A stretch of DNA of 64,000 nt, taken from contig NC_092564.1 in NCBI RefSeq assembly GCF_037975245.1, forward strand, positions 2,813,984-2,877,983, read 5' to 3'. A program made the translations under genes and the position numbers. The notes below the pieces were generated by a model. That model did not search any database and had not been told where the DNA came from. It saw only the letters and a list, made by a program, of their open reading frames with translations. Shown in pieces: positions 53,947 through 64,000 of the stretch (its first letter is position 1; every line of letters begins with the position of its first letter). The DNA is from Apostichopus japonicus (lineage: Eukaryota > Echinodermata > Holothuroidea > Aspidochirotida > Stichopodidae).

Positions 53947-56900
53947 AAGTACTATTGTTGTGTATATACTGGCCAATCATTCTTGAAATCCATGTCACTA
54001 TGTAAATGACATAATTATTTACCAATTAACATCAACTCAGTATCACCCCCTTATAACCACCTCTTGACCCGCCTCTCACACCACCCAAGAAGCTGGCAAG
54101 AAAACTAGACATAGGAAAGTAAAATTCCAGGTTGCGATTCTAATTAATACAGTTTTAGGAGGATTTTCTATCTAAAGAATCAGTATAAAAGTATCAATTT
54201 CAAGAATAAGCTGAAGAATAACTTTTTTTTTGATATGTACACGAAACCCTCGTGTGTTTTTTCCCATCCTCTTTTTAGTACGTTACCTTTTGATTTATAG
54301 TTACAGTAAAAAGGCATATCAGTATAGTCCTAACTTCTTTATCTATACAAGGTAATTTTACAGAAATATAACAGTGTCATCACAGACTACAAGCCATCTT
54401 CTTCTTTGGGTTTAACATTCGTCTTACCATAAATAATTGTTTTATATAAGTATACTTTGATGATTCTTTTTTATTATTATACATATTCTACAATGAAATA
54501 CTTTAACAAGAAATCCAAATTGTCCGATGATGTTCTATCCAGTTTCGTAGGAATATATTAAAGATCATTATACGGTATAATTAATCAATTTGTAATATCA
54601 CCGATTAATCATTCTTTCTTTCTCTTTCTCTCTCTTTAATTCTCTTTAATTCTTCGTACGTTTGATAATCTGATGACTATAGAATTGCATGTAACATATG
54701 TTTACTTCAAGGTCAAATGTTATCATAAATTGTCTGTTTTTATTGATAGACACAGTGCAAATATAATCGCATGTTTTTCTATGTTGCTGATCCGAGTTCT
54801 GCTCAAAACCAACACAGTTATTCTGTGTAAGGGTAAAAGTTATCTTTTTTTTTTTAAACTGATGAGATATGGAAAGAAATAATGTAAAACGCATTTAAGT
54901 CTAAGATGTGTGGAGATTGGTACGCCGCTCACTTTTCAATCAAAAGCAATGATATAGGATATATGTATCTCAGAAAGGTCATTCGCAAGATGAGCTTAGG
55001 GAACATATAGCATTAGCGTCTGACCACGACATGTTACACTCAAAGATTGATTCAATAATAAATGCAAATGATAAACAATGTTTCTTCTTTTTTTGTCCAA
55101 TGGGGGTGGGGTGGAGGCGCCGAGGGGGTAATGGTTTTATTTCCATTGTATCAATTTGTTTCTTCAAAATGATCTACGAATAGGTTACAGCTCAGCGAGT
55201 CCGCCGTGACATTAAAACTATGATCCACTCCATTCGATATAACAATTGCCATTTGCCATACGCTAACCCCACCCCACCCCCCCACCCCACCCCAATCACA
55301 ACCCCCACACACATTCATCCACCCCCTAAAACATTGCCCTATCTTCGTAATTTTAATTTTTTAGTATATTTTGGAACAAAAATTTGAGTTGCAATTTTGG
55401 AATTGCCAATGAATGTTGCATTTTTACAAAATTACAAGATAACAATTGCTTTCATTTCTCCAAAATGTATAAAAATAAAAATAAAACAGCGAGAAATCTG
55501 TCTGATCAAGGAGCAGGTCCGTCACCAGGTATAAATGCAGTCCTATTCACTTTATGATGCAATACACAACTTGTACATCTTATCGTTCATACTATCAATT
55601 TTTACCACCTCCGTCATAAAGTCGACTCCCTTCGACAACCAATGCAGAGTCAACATCAGCTCGAGTACAAACCATATTTACCATACAATCTTTCTTGTCC
55701 CTGGTGTACTGACAATAAAGTAAATGCTTGGTATAACTTTGTAAACTGGGGGGATGTGAATTAATTAGCATATACACACACCATAAATAGAAAATAATAG
55801 AGGCATAAAGGTCAAAAAGGCTTATCAAAGTCGATCCTCATACTGCACCTACTGAGCAGTCTGGTACAAATATCCTACTGCGCTCATTTGACAAATTTCG
55901 TCCTCTTACGAAACAACTGGATTATTTCTTATACCCGGAGTCATTTTTGTTTTTCACTATCAAAGACATCCGTAAGTAATTTTCATATCATATTTGCAAA
56001 AATGGGCCAAATTACAAAGTTTTAAAGGTCTCCATGCAGTATTCCCCCATAATAATAATAATTATTATCAAATTTCAATATAGATGCCACTCATCTTGAA
56101 ACATTCTTGATAGTCCCTAAAAGGACGATTCTTGATCGATACATATTGTTACTGTCTATTGTAATCCATCTCTATGTATGGAAATATTATGGAAGGTTAA
56201 AATCTCAAAGAATGTGTCCTTTAGAAGAAAAGAAAAAAGATTCTTTTTGACAACGCTAAATCGACAATACTGGCGATTGTTAATCTTTCCCATGCATGCA
56301 AAAAATACAACATAACTTCATGTTGGCTGAGAGTAGAGGTACAGAGAATTCGAGGTAGGGGTAGCTTAAAAATATCAAGACGATAAGCGTTAAGTAATAT
56401 ATATATACGTGACTCAGTTATAAATGGTTCCTATTATAAGCTGAAGATACATCTACGCACACAAAAAAGTTAAAAAGTTTTAATTTAGTGTCGAAAGCGC
56501 CCCCACAGACCATTCTCGCCCCCACAGACCATTCTCGCCCCCCGACCACTACCCCTAGCTCCGCCACTGATTATAATGTTATTAAGTTACCATTGAACGG
56601 GTATTTATAAGGTGACCGTACTAATCCAACTGCAAACTATGTTACGAATTGACTTAATTCACAAAAAAATTGCAAGTATATTCCGGATACATAAAGTTCC
56701 GAATTGTAGGAAATTTGCCCTCATCATTTTGCGTGAGAATGCGGAAATGGCGGCAATGTGGTCCCTACATTCTCCCTCTCCCTCTCCTGGCCCCGATTAG
56801 CACTATAAAAAAAATCTCAGAAACCCCGAAAAGGTTTTTTTTTTGTCTGACATCGGTGAGTTGCGTATCTTCGGCTAACTTTTTAGGTCAATTATTAGTG

Positions 56901-57674
56901 TACAAAGTGATAGACAGCGCTATATATGCGAAGGTAGAACATTCGTTGCCACTATATCTGGATGCATATTTTAGAGAATGAAATTGAGAGGGGTATTTCC
57001 GGTGGCTAAAGTTGATTGCTTAACCAAATTGACGGACATTTTCTACATATTAAGTTTACAACACATCGTCATAAATGTTTGCATGGGTAAGATAAATAAA
57101 TTGATCAAATTTCATGCATCTATCAACAGAGTGCCATGCATGACAATTGAACTGTATATGTGTTTGTGTTTTTTTTGTAACAATTAACAGTCGTTTATCC
57201 GCAGAGAAAAATAATATTTCTACAAAAAAAATTGCATGTTAAAATCCAATTCTGAGTACAGGGAACACTGCCAGCTAAACAAACAATCCAACTGTAGCAT
57301 ATATCCAGGATAAATCAACAAGAAGACTAAAATAGTAAAATAAAGCTGAAAATAAAAAATGCTCTTTCAAGCATCCTTCAATTTTTTTTCAAAACTTGCA
57401 AAATATAACACCACTTTGCATGTAAGCAACCTCCATTTTACCAACATTTCTCAAAGGGGTGGTACCCTCCCCCGCCACCCCCCCCCCCATTAGACCCCTC
57501 CTTTAGACGACTTAGCCCTCTTAATAGGTTACAATCAATCAACCATATCTCGAGTTAGAGACAAGATAATAACATGTATTTTTCTACTAATGGGTATGGA
57601 ATATATTTCTCTTTCAGATAAGTTTCAATTGTCTGTCACAGGAATAGCCTTTGAAATATTTTTCTTTCTACAGA
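53947..57674. other. Intergenic spacer between the two aminopeptidase genes
   Basis: 3.7 kb. Contains a CCCCACCCC-rich tract (55266-55315), an isolated hAT right end TAGCTCCGCCACTG near 56557-56570 with GACCATTCTCGCCCC twice before it, and C runs near 57466. No further gene is seen. Confidence 0.5.
54557..54562 (+). promoter_or_regulatory. Candidate poly(A) signal ATTAAA for gene 1
   Basis: First common poly(A) hexamer variant I noticed after the stop codon (about 610 nt downstream), followed by T-rich sequence. A canonical AATAAA lies at 55057-55062. Neither can be confirmed without transcript data. Confidence 0.25.
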
Positions 57675-57701
57675 CAGGACCCTTGAGCAAGGGTTATAAC
57701 A

Positions 57702-58456
57702 ATGGCCGGGAAATCAAAGTTTGAGATAGAGGGCTCTAGTTCTTCTGACACCAGTAAAGATTCTGATGATGGAATCTACTGTACCACGGGTACTCTTCTC
57801 TTTTGCGGTATTGCAGCTATCGGTTTGATTGTCGGTGTCGGTTTAATTGCATATTTTGTACCCGAGAGGACGTGTCCTTCGTCCGAGCCCATTGGAGGAA
57901 CTATTCGCCCGACTATGCCGACCACGGAACCAAAACCGGTAGAAACCGAAGAACCGAAAAGCCCGACGCCTACACATCCACAAGAGCCGTCATCGAGTGG
58001 AACATCGAAAGCAACGACAATGCGGTCAACGCTTAGCCCATCTGACGATGGAATTTGGGACGGACGATTAAATCCCGATATTATGTACCCACGATCCTAC
58101 AAACTGGAATTACAGCCGTGTCTGTATAACGAATGTCCTGACGGTATGCGGTTTAAGTTCTACGGTAATGTGGCTATCGATATCGTCATACAAGAAGACG
58201 GTATCGACCAAATTGTCATGCATATGAAGGATATCGAAGTTAAAGCAATAACCGTCAAGAAAACGGTGGGAAGCAACGTCGACATCTATGACAATTACGA
58301 AGAAGATGAAAAGTATGAGTTTCTGATCATCAATTGCAAGGAGAAGCTGCTGAAAGGAACCGATTACCGGGTCACAATCAAGTACGTCGGTGAGCTCTCA
58401 GACGGTTTGTCCGGTTTCTATCGCAGCTCCTACATCAACGAAGACGGTGAAACGGT
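57702..58456 (+). CDS. ANPEP: Gene 2 exon 1: tail, anchor, stalk, start of M1 domain
   Basis: Residues 1-251 and two bases of V252; donor GTAAGT at 58457. [14 protein letters not shown] and the anchor match gene 1, while the stalk (58-118) has diverged in sequence and length. Confidence 0.94.
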
Positions 58457-61400
58457 GTAAGTTGAGCTTCGAGCGTTTCTTGTTGTTGTTTTTATTTTGT
58501 TTTTCTCTATAGTTCCGCAGGCTACATTACACAACACCAGTATAAACTTGTGCCAGGTACAGGAACTTTAATTTGCACAAACTATTTCCCCCATGCACAT
58601 CATCCACGAGCAGATGTTAAGTCATGGCTGCCTTATATGGTAAACATATATGATAAAGAATGATTCGTATGAAAGATTGCTCCAAATTGCACTGAAACTA
58701 AAGCATCAACAAGGACTTATTACTTGAATATTCTCTTTGATGCATAATTACCATTAATGATATTAATATTAATATCATGATTATGATTATGATTATAATT
58801 GTGATTGTGATTGTGATTGTGATTGTGGTTGTGATTGTGGTTGTGATTGTGATTGTGATTGTGATTATGATTATGACGATGACGATGACGACGAAGACGA
58901 CGACTAGGATTACGATGACGATTATCTATTATTATTTGCACAAACGCGCACTTGGTTCATAATTTTAATGCGGATATGCTCATAATTATTACATAATTGC
59001 AGGTGGCTCGCTACGTCACAAATGCAGCCCACAGACGCACGGCGTGGACTTCCATGCTGGGATGAGCCTGGTTTCCGATCCTATTTCGACACTAGCATCA
59101 TACATATGCAGAACATGACAGCGTTATCCAATGGTATCGAGCTCCGAACGGAAACCCACGAAGAAGCCGGTGAAGGCTGGATGAAAACAACGTTTAAGAC
59201 AACTCCCAAAATGCCCACCTATCTCTTAGCATTCATTGTCTCAAACTTTGCATACAAGGAGAGATTCACAGTTAATGGTGTCAGAGTAAGGAATTTAAGG
59301 ATACTATGTCCTTTTCATTTATGAAGAATATCCTATAGTTCGCTTACTATGGTAACGATATCTTATAGATGTGAAAAGATTGCTCCATACAACCTACTGA
59401 CCAATCTCTTAGAATTCGTAATCTTAAACTTTGAAAGCAAGGAGATGATCACCGGAAATGTTTTCATTATAGGAACTTAAGGGTACTATATATCGTTTCA
59501 TAAAGATTATCCCATAGCTCGGTTACTATGGTTACCGTGATCCATTATCGATTGGAAGAGATACCGAATACTATACCGTACATGTTTCATATGATGCCTT
59601 TTGCCTGTTGTAGTAACGATAGTAACTAGCCATACGTGGATACGGTCTGTATCGTGTATAAAAGTGTACACACCCCAATGCTGAGTTCTTGCCGAATTAA
59701 TGCCCCATTTGCGTTCCATAACAAAACGGGTACCCTGGCTGTCTGCCAAGGACGTTGTTTCGTAAAGCGGGCATTAATTAATCGATTGCTGAAATGTACC
59801 TTCGAAGCCACAATTACTAGAATCTGTATATCTCACGCACTAATGATGATGCATTTGAATAGTTGACAGTTGATAGTATATATTATATACCATGCAAAGC
59901 TTATAGCCACCAGTGCCGCGCCTGTACACTTCTAGACATAAGCTGGAAATGCAACCACCACCGTTTAATTACTTTCGGAATATCTATTACATTGCTATAC
60001 CCTCCCTCTCATAGTAAGATATATGATATGATATGATATTATATGATATGATATTATATTATAGATATATTATATACCATGCAAAGCTTATAGCCACCAG
60101 TGCCGCGCCTGTACACTTCCAGACATAAGCTGGAAATGCAACCACCACCGTTTAATTACTTTCGGAATATCTATTACATTGCTATACCCTCCGTCTCATA
60201 GTAAGTATTCTCCTGTTCTTAACCTCACCGACGGTTGTTTACATCACTTTTTTGAAGTTTGAGTATTATCTTTAACAACATGGACATACCTGGATGTCAG
60301 ACCATGGTGTCATTTGGTTTTCGTACCCAGACTCCATCTTGGGTGAGTTTGCTTATAAGGTAACCCCCAGTGAACGATCTTGCGTTCTATATAAACCACA
60401 ATCAAGCGCCGTTACATTTACTTTCTTTAGTTTCGAGTGTGGTCTCGACCAGAAGCTATCAACACGACAGATTATGCTCTAGATCAAGGTGATAGGATTT
60501 TGACTTATTTCGAGGACTACTTTCAGACAGAATTTCCACTCGAGAAACAAGGTAAATATCTCCTTTTCCTCCTCTTCCTCCTTCTTCTTCCCTTCGTTCT
60601 CCTTCTCTTCCTTCTCCTCCTTCTCCTCATTCTCCTCATCTCGTTCACCTGTTGGTACACTGGTAACTTGTAATGAATGCAACAAGTAACTCTTGAGTTC
60701 TACTTATATTCAACTTTATGACGTATGTGTGTATTAGACTAATGGTTGCACAATATTACATTTACTTACAACCGCCAACAACGTTGTCATCACATTCAAC
60801 AACAAATTCAGCCAGTAATCACAAAAAGCCTCACACGGAACACTTAGAAAGCGAATGTGTACGCGCACATTTGAAAGACCAGCTCTCCCCTCCGTTCCCC
60901 CAACCACCCCACCCCCCCCCCCTAACAAATGGCTGTTTTTATGTGAAGCTAACAGAACATGTTTTGGTTGAGTTATAAGAACTTATAATACAAATTAGGC
61001 CTGCCCTGAGCAGCCAGCTTCGTCTGCAATTCGGCTTTAAAGGAGCAATCCAGAGATTAGCATATTTTAAAGGTGAATACACTGAAAACCATGCTTAGCT
61101 ACAGAGATCTTACTAGCACTAATTTTCCTTGGTCTATGACATATCAAAATTAAACTTGAGCCTAAAATTCATCCTTTTAAAACGAGGTCACGTAGATATA
61201 TTTCCCAATGTATGCATACATTTAACTGATTATGCAACTTTTCTAATCGGTTAACAATGTAAGCTCTCAGATGTAGTCTATATAATACTAGTGTATAGCC
61301 ATCGTCTATTATACGAAGATTTACTTCGAATATGCTTTAACATTAAAACGATACATTACTAAAGGGTTAACAACACTACTATTTTTAGACATGGTGGCTG

Positions 61401-62078
61401 TCCCTGACTTTTCTGCTGGAGCTATGGAGAATTGGGGATTGATTATTTATCGAGAGACAGCTTTGCTATACAACCCGGAAGAGAATTCAGCCGCCAACAA
61501 GCAGCGCGTTGCTGTAGTGGTCTCTCATGAATTGGCCCATCAGGTACGTAATGCATTCAAAGATGTCAAAGGTCATTCAAACGCCACCAGGATCGCCTCC
61601 ATATTACAGAGTGCTAAATTATACTAAACTGCTCAAAACTGCCTTTCTGGGAGTTTAGATTCTCCCAAGCGTTTTCCAAAGTAATATGGAATTATGTAAT
61701 GCCTATAAATGCAGCGTGAAATTAATCTCGAAGGTCTGACGGGTTTGCATATATATAGGTGGACAATTATTTGAATTTCTCGCATATTTTGAAAGGAATA
61801 GACACATCACAGATTAACAGTTCTGTCTTATTGACCAATTTGGGATCTACTGTAATAATTATACAAAGTCAACACTGGTGTGAGCAAAACACTTTTTTGC
61901 AATATTTGTCAAGAATGGATCTTTCACATTCCAATCTGATTTTAATCTCTATGTGACTCAAGCACTTGAAAAGTAGCGGATGTCTGTAACATCATCGGGA
62001 AATATTCTTTAACAGCTTTACATTCCCGTTTAACTCTGTTTTTAATTTCTTCTTAAGTAGGCCTGCTTTAAAATGAGC

Positions 62079-62142
<64 letters not shown>

Positions 62143-63930
62143 CATATAATATATTTCTTTGGTCTTTCAGTGGTTTGGAAACCTGGTCACCCCTGAATGG
62201 TGGGATGACCTCTGGTTGAACGAAGGGTTCGCTTCATACGTAGAGTATCTCGGAGTGGATTTTACAGAGCCAGATTGGAAAATGGTATGTATTACTCGTA
62301 TACAACAAATGCTTCAAAATGGTAGATATGATTAACTCTATACTGCAAATACGTCAAAATAGAATACTGTAGATAAGTATGAATTAGTATACTTAAAATA
62401 CTTCAAGTGGTCTTGAAACAAACAAACAAAACCATGTTTTTCGTTTTTTGGTTTTTGTTTTTTTGTTTGTTTTGTTTTTTGTTTTGTTTTGTTTTGGTTT
62501 TTATGGTTCTTATTGTTTTTTGTTTGTTTTGGGTGTTGTTTTTGTTGTAGTTTGTAGTTTGTTGTTTTTTATTTATTTATTTATATATATATAATTTTTT
62601 GGGGGAGGGTTCTCTCACAGTAACGTAGATACTTTAGAAAAGGTAAAGCCAAATGTATAAGAGAACTCATGCTTTTCTTGAAATGTTTGCCCTCGTCAGA
62701 TGGAACAGTTCGTGGTCATTGACGTCCAAAGTGTTTTCACTTTGGACGCCTTGGGTTCATCACATCCTGTCAGGGTACCCGTAGGTTCGCCAGAAGAAAT
62801 TAATGAAATATTCGACAGAATTTCATATTCTAAGGTAATATTCATAATTATATGCCTAAAATCATATGTTTACTATTAGAACGTGTACTATTCCATGTAA
62901 CAAAGAAGAAAAGATATGTCTGGCACGATCTGTAACGCTTAGAGTATCAAAGTTCCTCCAGGGTATAGAGTTGAGGAATACTTGACGACGAGGACTAATA
63001 AGGAGCCTATCCTGGGTGGAAATCATTGACCGTGTACCTACACAACGCCCTCTCCACTAAAGCCAAACATATAGAGGCAACAATTTTTAGTTGGCGGGGC
63101 CATTAGCAGGAGCAAAATATTTGAGCCGTGTGACTTGTGAACTTTGTGTACACATTGTGCAAACATGGGGGCACCTTACTCTGCACGGGCGGGTGTGTGT
63201 GGGAGACCCCGTTTCCCAGCCTGGTTATAGGCCTGACTAAAGCATCGGTTGTTGTATCTAATCCATCAACTGTCGTATCTATTGATTAGATTTATTTTTA
63301 AGTTTAATTTGTTTCACAAGTTCCTATACTGTACGAAGAGACGTACGTTACATTGAACACTGAAGTATATAAGTACACGTATAGTAGCTGTACTTACCCG
63401 CGCAAGTGGAACTAAGTCGAGCATATATATTTCTCTTTATAATGATAATTGTGTTTAAAATTCTTAACCAACATTCATTCTCTGTCTCCCATCCACTCAC
63501 TGGCTTATTTCAAATCATATGTACACAACAATATGTTCTACTTCCGAGAATGTTCTCAACAATTATTTTTCCCCCAGAATATATATTTACATGCATGGAA
63601 ATAAATGTTGTACATTTTATACCCCCCAAAAGGGGACTTAATGTTAGTATAAAGAAGCGCAATTTGGTAAATTATTTGCAGCATATTCTATAGTAAATGC
63701 ATCGATAAGCTGTCAACGCAGACAAGAATAAACTTATTATATTTTTATATATTATTATATTTATTATATATATATATATATATTTTACTTTGTTTAAGGG
63801 CGGCTCTATTCTGAGGATGCTGAATGGTATACTAACTGAAAAAGTATTCCGAGATGGACTGTTCCGTTATCTTACGCATTACTCTGAAGGCAATGCAAAT
63901 TCTGACAAGCTTTGGGATTCTCTTAACCAG
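57702..63930 (+). CDS. ANPEP: Aminopeptidase N-like M1 metallopeptidase, gene 2 (first 7 exons, cut by window edge)
   Basis: Tandem paralogue of the gene ending at 53946. CDS join: 57702-58456, 59003-59285, 60431-60551, 61389-61543, 62171-62284, 62700-62834, 63799-63930, 1695 nt and 565 codons in one open frame; the rest lies beyond the right edge. Tail 1-30, membrane segment about 31-53, Thr/Pro/Ser/Glu-rich stalk about 58-118, M1 domain from W119. Q258 and Q260 form the neutral-specificity pair, GAMEN is 397-401, HELAH 433-437, third zinc ligand E456, catalytic Y519. Exons 3-7 have exactly the lengths of gene 1 (121, 155, 114, 135, 132 nt) and all phases agree. Exons 4 and 5 match gene 1 at 48 of 51 and 36 of 38 whole-codon residues; exons 3 and 6 match only 22 of 40 and 33 of 45. 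The ATG has A at -3 and G at +4. A pyrimidine tract and CAG just before 57675 suggest that the 5' UTR is also split. An active peptidase is expected, perhaps with altered substrate contacts. Confidence 0.93.
58770..58920. repeat. (GATTGT/GATTAT)n microsatellite, gene 2 intron 1
   Basis: Hexamers GATTGT, GATTAT and GGTTGT in series, then GACGAT trinucleotides. Confidence 0.93.
59003..59285 (+). CDS. ANPEP: Gene 2 exon 2: QMQ/DARR region
   Basis: Acceptor TAATTGCAG, donor GTAAGG at 59286. Encodes 252-346. It is nine nucleotides longer than gene 1 exon 2 because of three extra codons in the EAGEG stretch. Confidence 0.94.
59884..60204. repeat. 187-bp tandem duplication in gene 2 intron 2
   Basis: TATACCATGCAAAGCTTATA through CTCATAGTAAG appears at about 59886-60014 and 60073-60201 with very few differences, separated by ATGAT/ATTAT microsatellite. 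A recent event. Confidence 0.92.
60431..60551 (+). CDS. ANPEP: Gene 2 exon 3
   Basis: Acceptor TTTCTTTAG, donor GTAAAT at 60552. Encodes 347-386 and one base of D387. It keeps the family consensus SRPEAI and YALDQG more closely than gene 1 does. Confidence 0.94.
60930..61090. repeat. Dispersed repeat R1, partial copy in gene 2 intron 3
   Basis: GAAGCTAACAGAACATGTTT and TAAAGGAGCAATCCAGAGAT then TTAGCATATTTTAAA match 36400-36560. Confidence 0.55.
61389..61543 (+). CDS. ANPEP: Gene 2 exon 4: GAMEN and HELAH motifs
   Basis: Acceptor TATTTTTAG, donor GTACGT at 61544. Encodes 387-438; GAMEN 397-401, HELAHQ 433-438. Confidence 0.96.
62080..62139. repeat. (TA)n microsatellite, gene 2 intron 4
   Basis: Pure TA tract about 30 bp before the exon 5 acceptor region. 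Confidence 0.95.
62171..62284 (+). CDS. ANPEP: Gene 2 exon 5: third zinc ligand
   Basis: Acceptor GGTCTTTCAG, donor GTATGT at 62285. Encodes 439-476; E456 in WLNEGFAS binds zinc. Confidence 0.96.
62425..62590. repeat. TTTTG/T-rich low-complexity tract, gene 2 intron 5
   Basis: A run of GTTTTTTG-type words, then TTTATTTATTTATATATATA. Confidence 0.85.
62700..62834 (+). CDS. ANPEP: Gene 2 exon 6: catalytic tyrosine
   Basis: Acceptor CCCTCGTCAG, donor GTAATA at 62835. Encodes 477-521; Y519 in ISYSK is the transition-state residue. Confidence 0.95.
63799..63930 (+). CDS. ANPEP: Gene 2 exon 7 (last exon in the window)
   Basis: Acceptor TTGTTTAAG, donor GTAAAT at 63931. Encodes 522-565 ([10 protein letters not shown] to LWDSLNQ). 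Exons 8 onward would lie to the right. Confidence 0.94.
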
Positions 63931-64000
63931 GTAAATCAGTTGATACCGCTAAATTCAAATAAAGAAAGATGAGAGGAGCTCAAGTTGATTAATATATAGC

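Noticed and set aside
57803-58036. 77-codon ORF inside gene 2 exon 1
   Set aside because: It is another frame of the aminopeptidase exon.
60294-60430. Extra exon before gene 2 exon 3
   Set aside because: The ORF has no M1 similarity, and exon 3 has a clear acceptor at 60430 with the same phase as in gene 1.

Overview
The window is animal nuclear DNA. It has spliced genes with GT-AG introns, AT-rich intergenic sequence, long TA, GAT and AGT microsatellites and many DNA transposons. The two genes encode type II membrane M1 aminopeptidases of the aminopeptidase N (ANPEP) type. An invertebrate is likely, perhaps an invertebrate deuterostome such as an echinoderm, but the species cannot be fixed from the sequence and this is a low-confidence guess. 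Nothing looks bacterial, and no CRISPR array, operon or rRNA is present.

Layout. Positions 1-37,000 hold no intact host gene that I can support and are mostly mobile and repeated DNA. The main items are: a 434-bp inverted repeat (1241-1674); a 368-bp hAT-like element with an 8-bp target site duplication (TSD; 2755-3122); a tRNA-like SINE head next to TA repeats (4824-5053); and a 10.6-kb inverted-repeat element with a perfect 9-bp TSD (5675-16258). The large element encloses a second inverted-end unit (6388-11661) that carries what may be a decayed SAM-domain gene. Further along are three TTAA-flanked MITEs (9079, 17216, 29076), nested hAT-like elements (17900-20102 with 19032-19416 inside it), a 375-bp hAT MITE (26329-26703), a 180-bp retroposon headed by the 5' end of U2 snRNA with a 10-bp TSD (26871-27050), and a 2.4-kb hAT element with a broken transposase and a 14-bp minisatellite (31691-34074).

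Positions 37,040-53,946 carry a complete 17-exon gene for a 995-residue aminopeptidase N-like enzyme. It has a short cytosolic tail, one membrane anchor, a Ser/Thr/Pro stalk, GAMEN at 381-385, HELAH at 417-421, the third zinc ligand E440, the catalytic tyrosine Y503 and the C-terminal helical domain. The reading frame is intact across all 16 introns.

Positions 57,702-63,930 carry the first seven exons of a tandem paralogue with the same exon boundaries and phases; it runs off the right edge. The pair arose by gene duplication and both copies keep all catalytic residues. They would act as ectoenzymes that trim N-terminal residues from peptides at the cell surface. The introns hold microsatellites, a hAT MITE closely matching the one at 26 kb, a duplicated 3' splice site (gene 1 intron 3) and a recent 187-bp tandem duplication (gene 2 intron 2).
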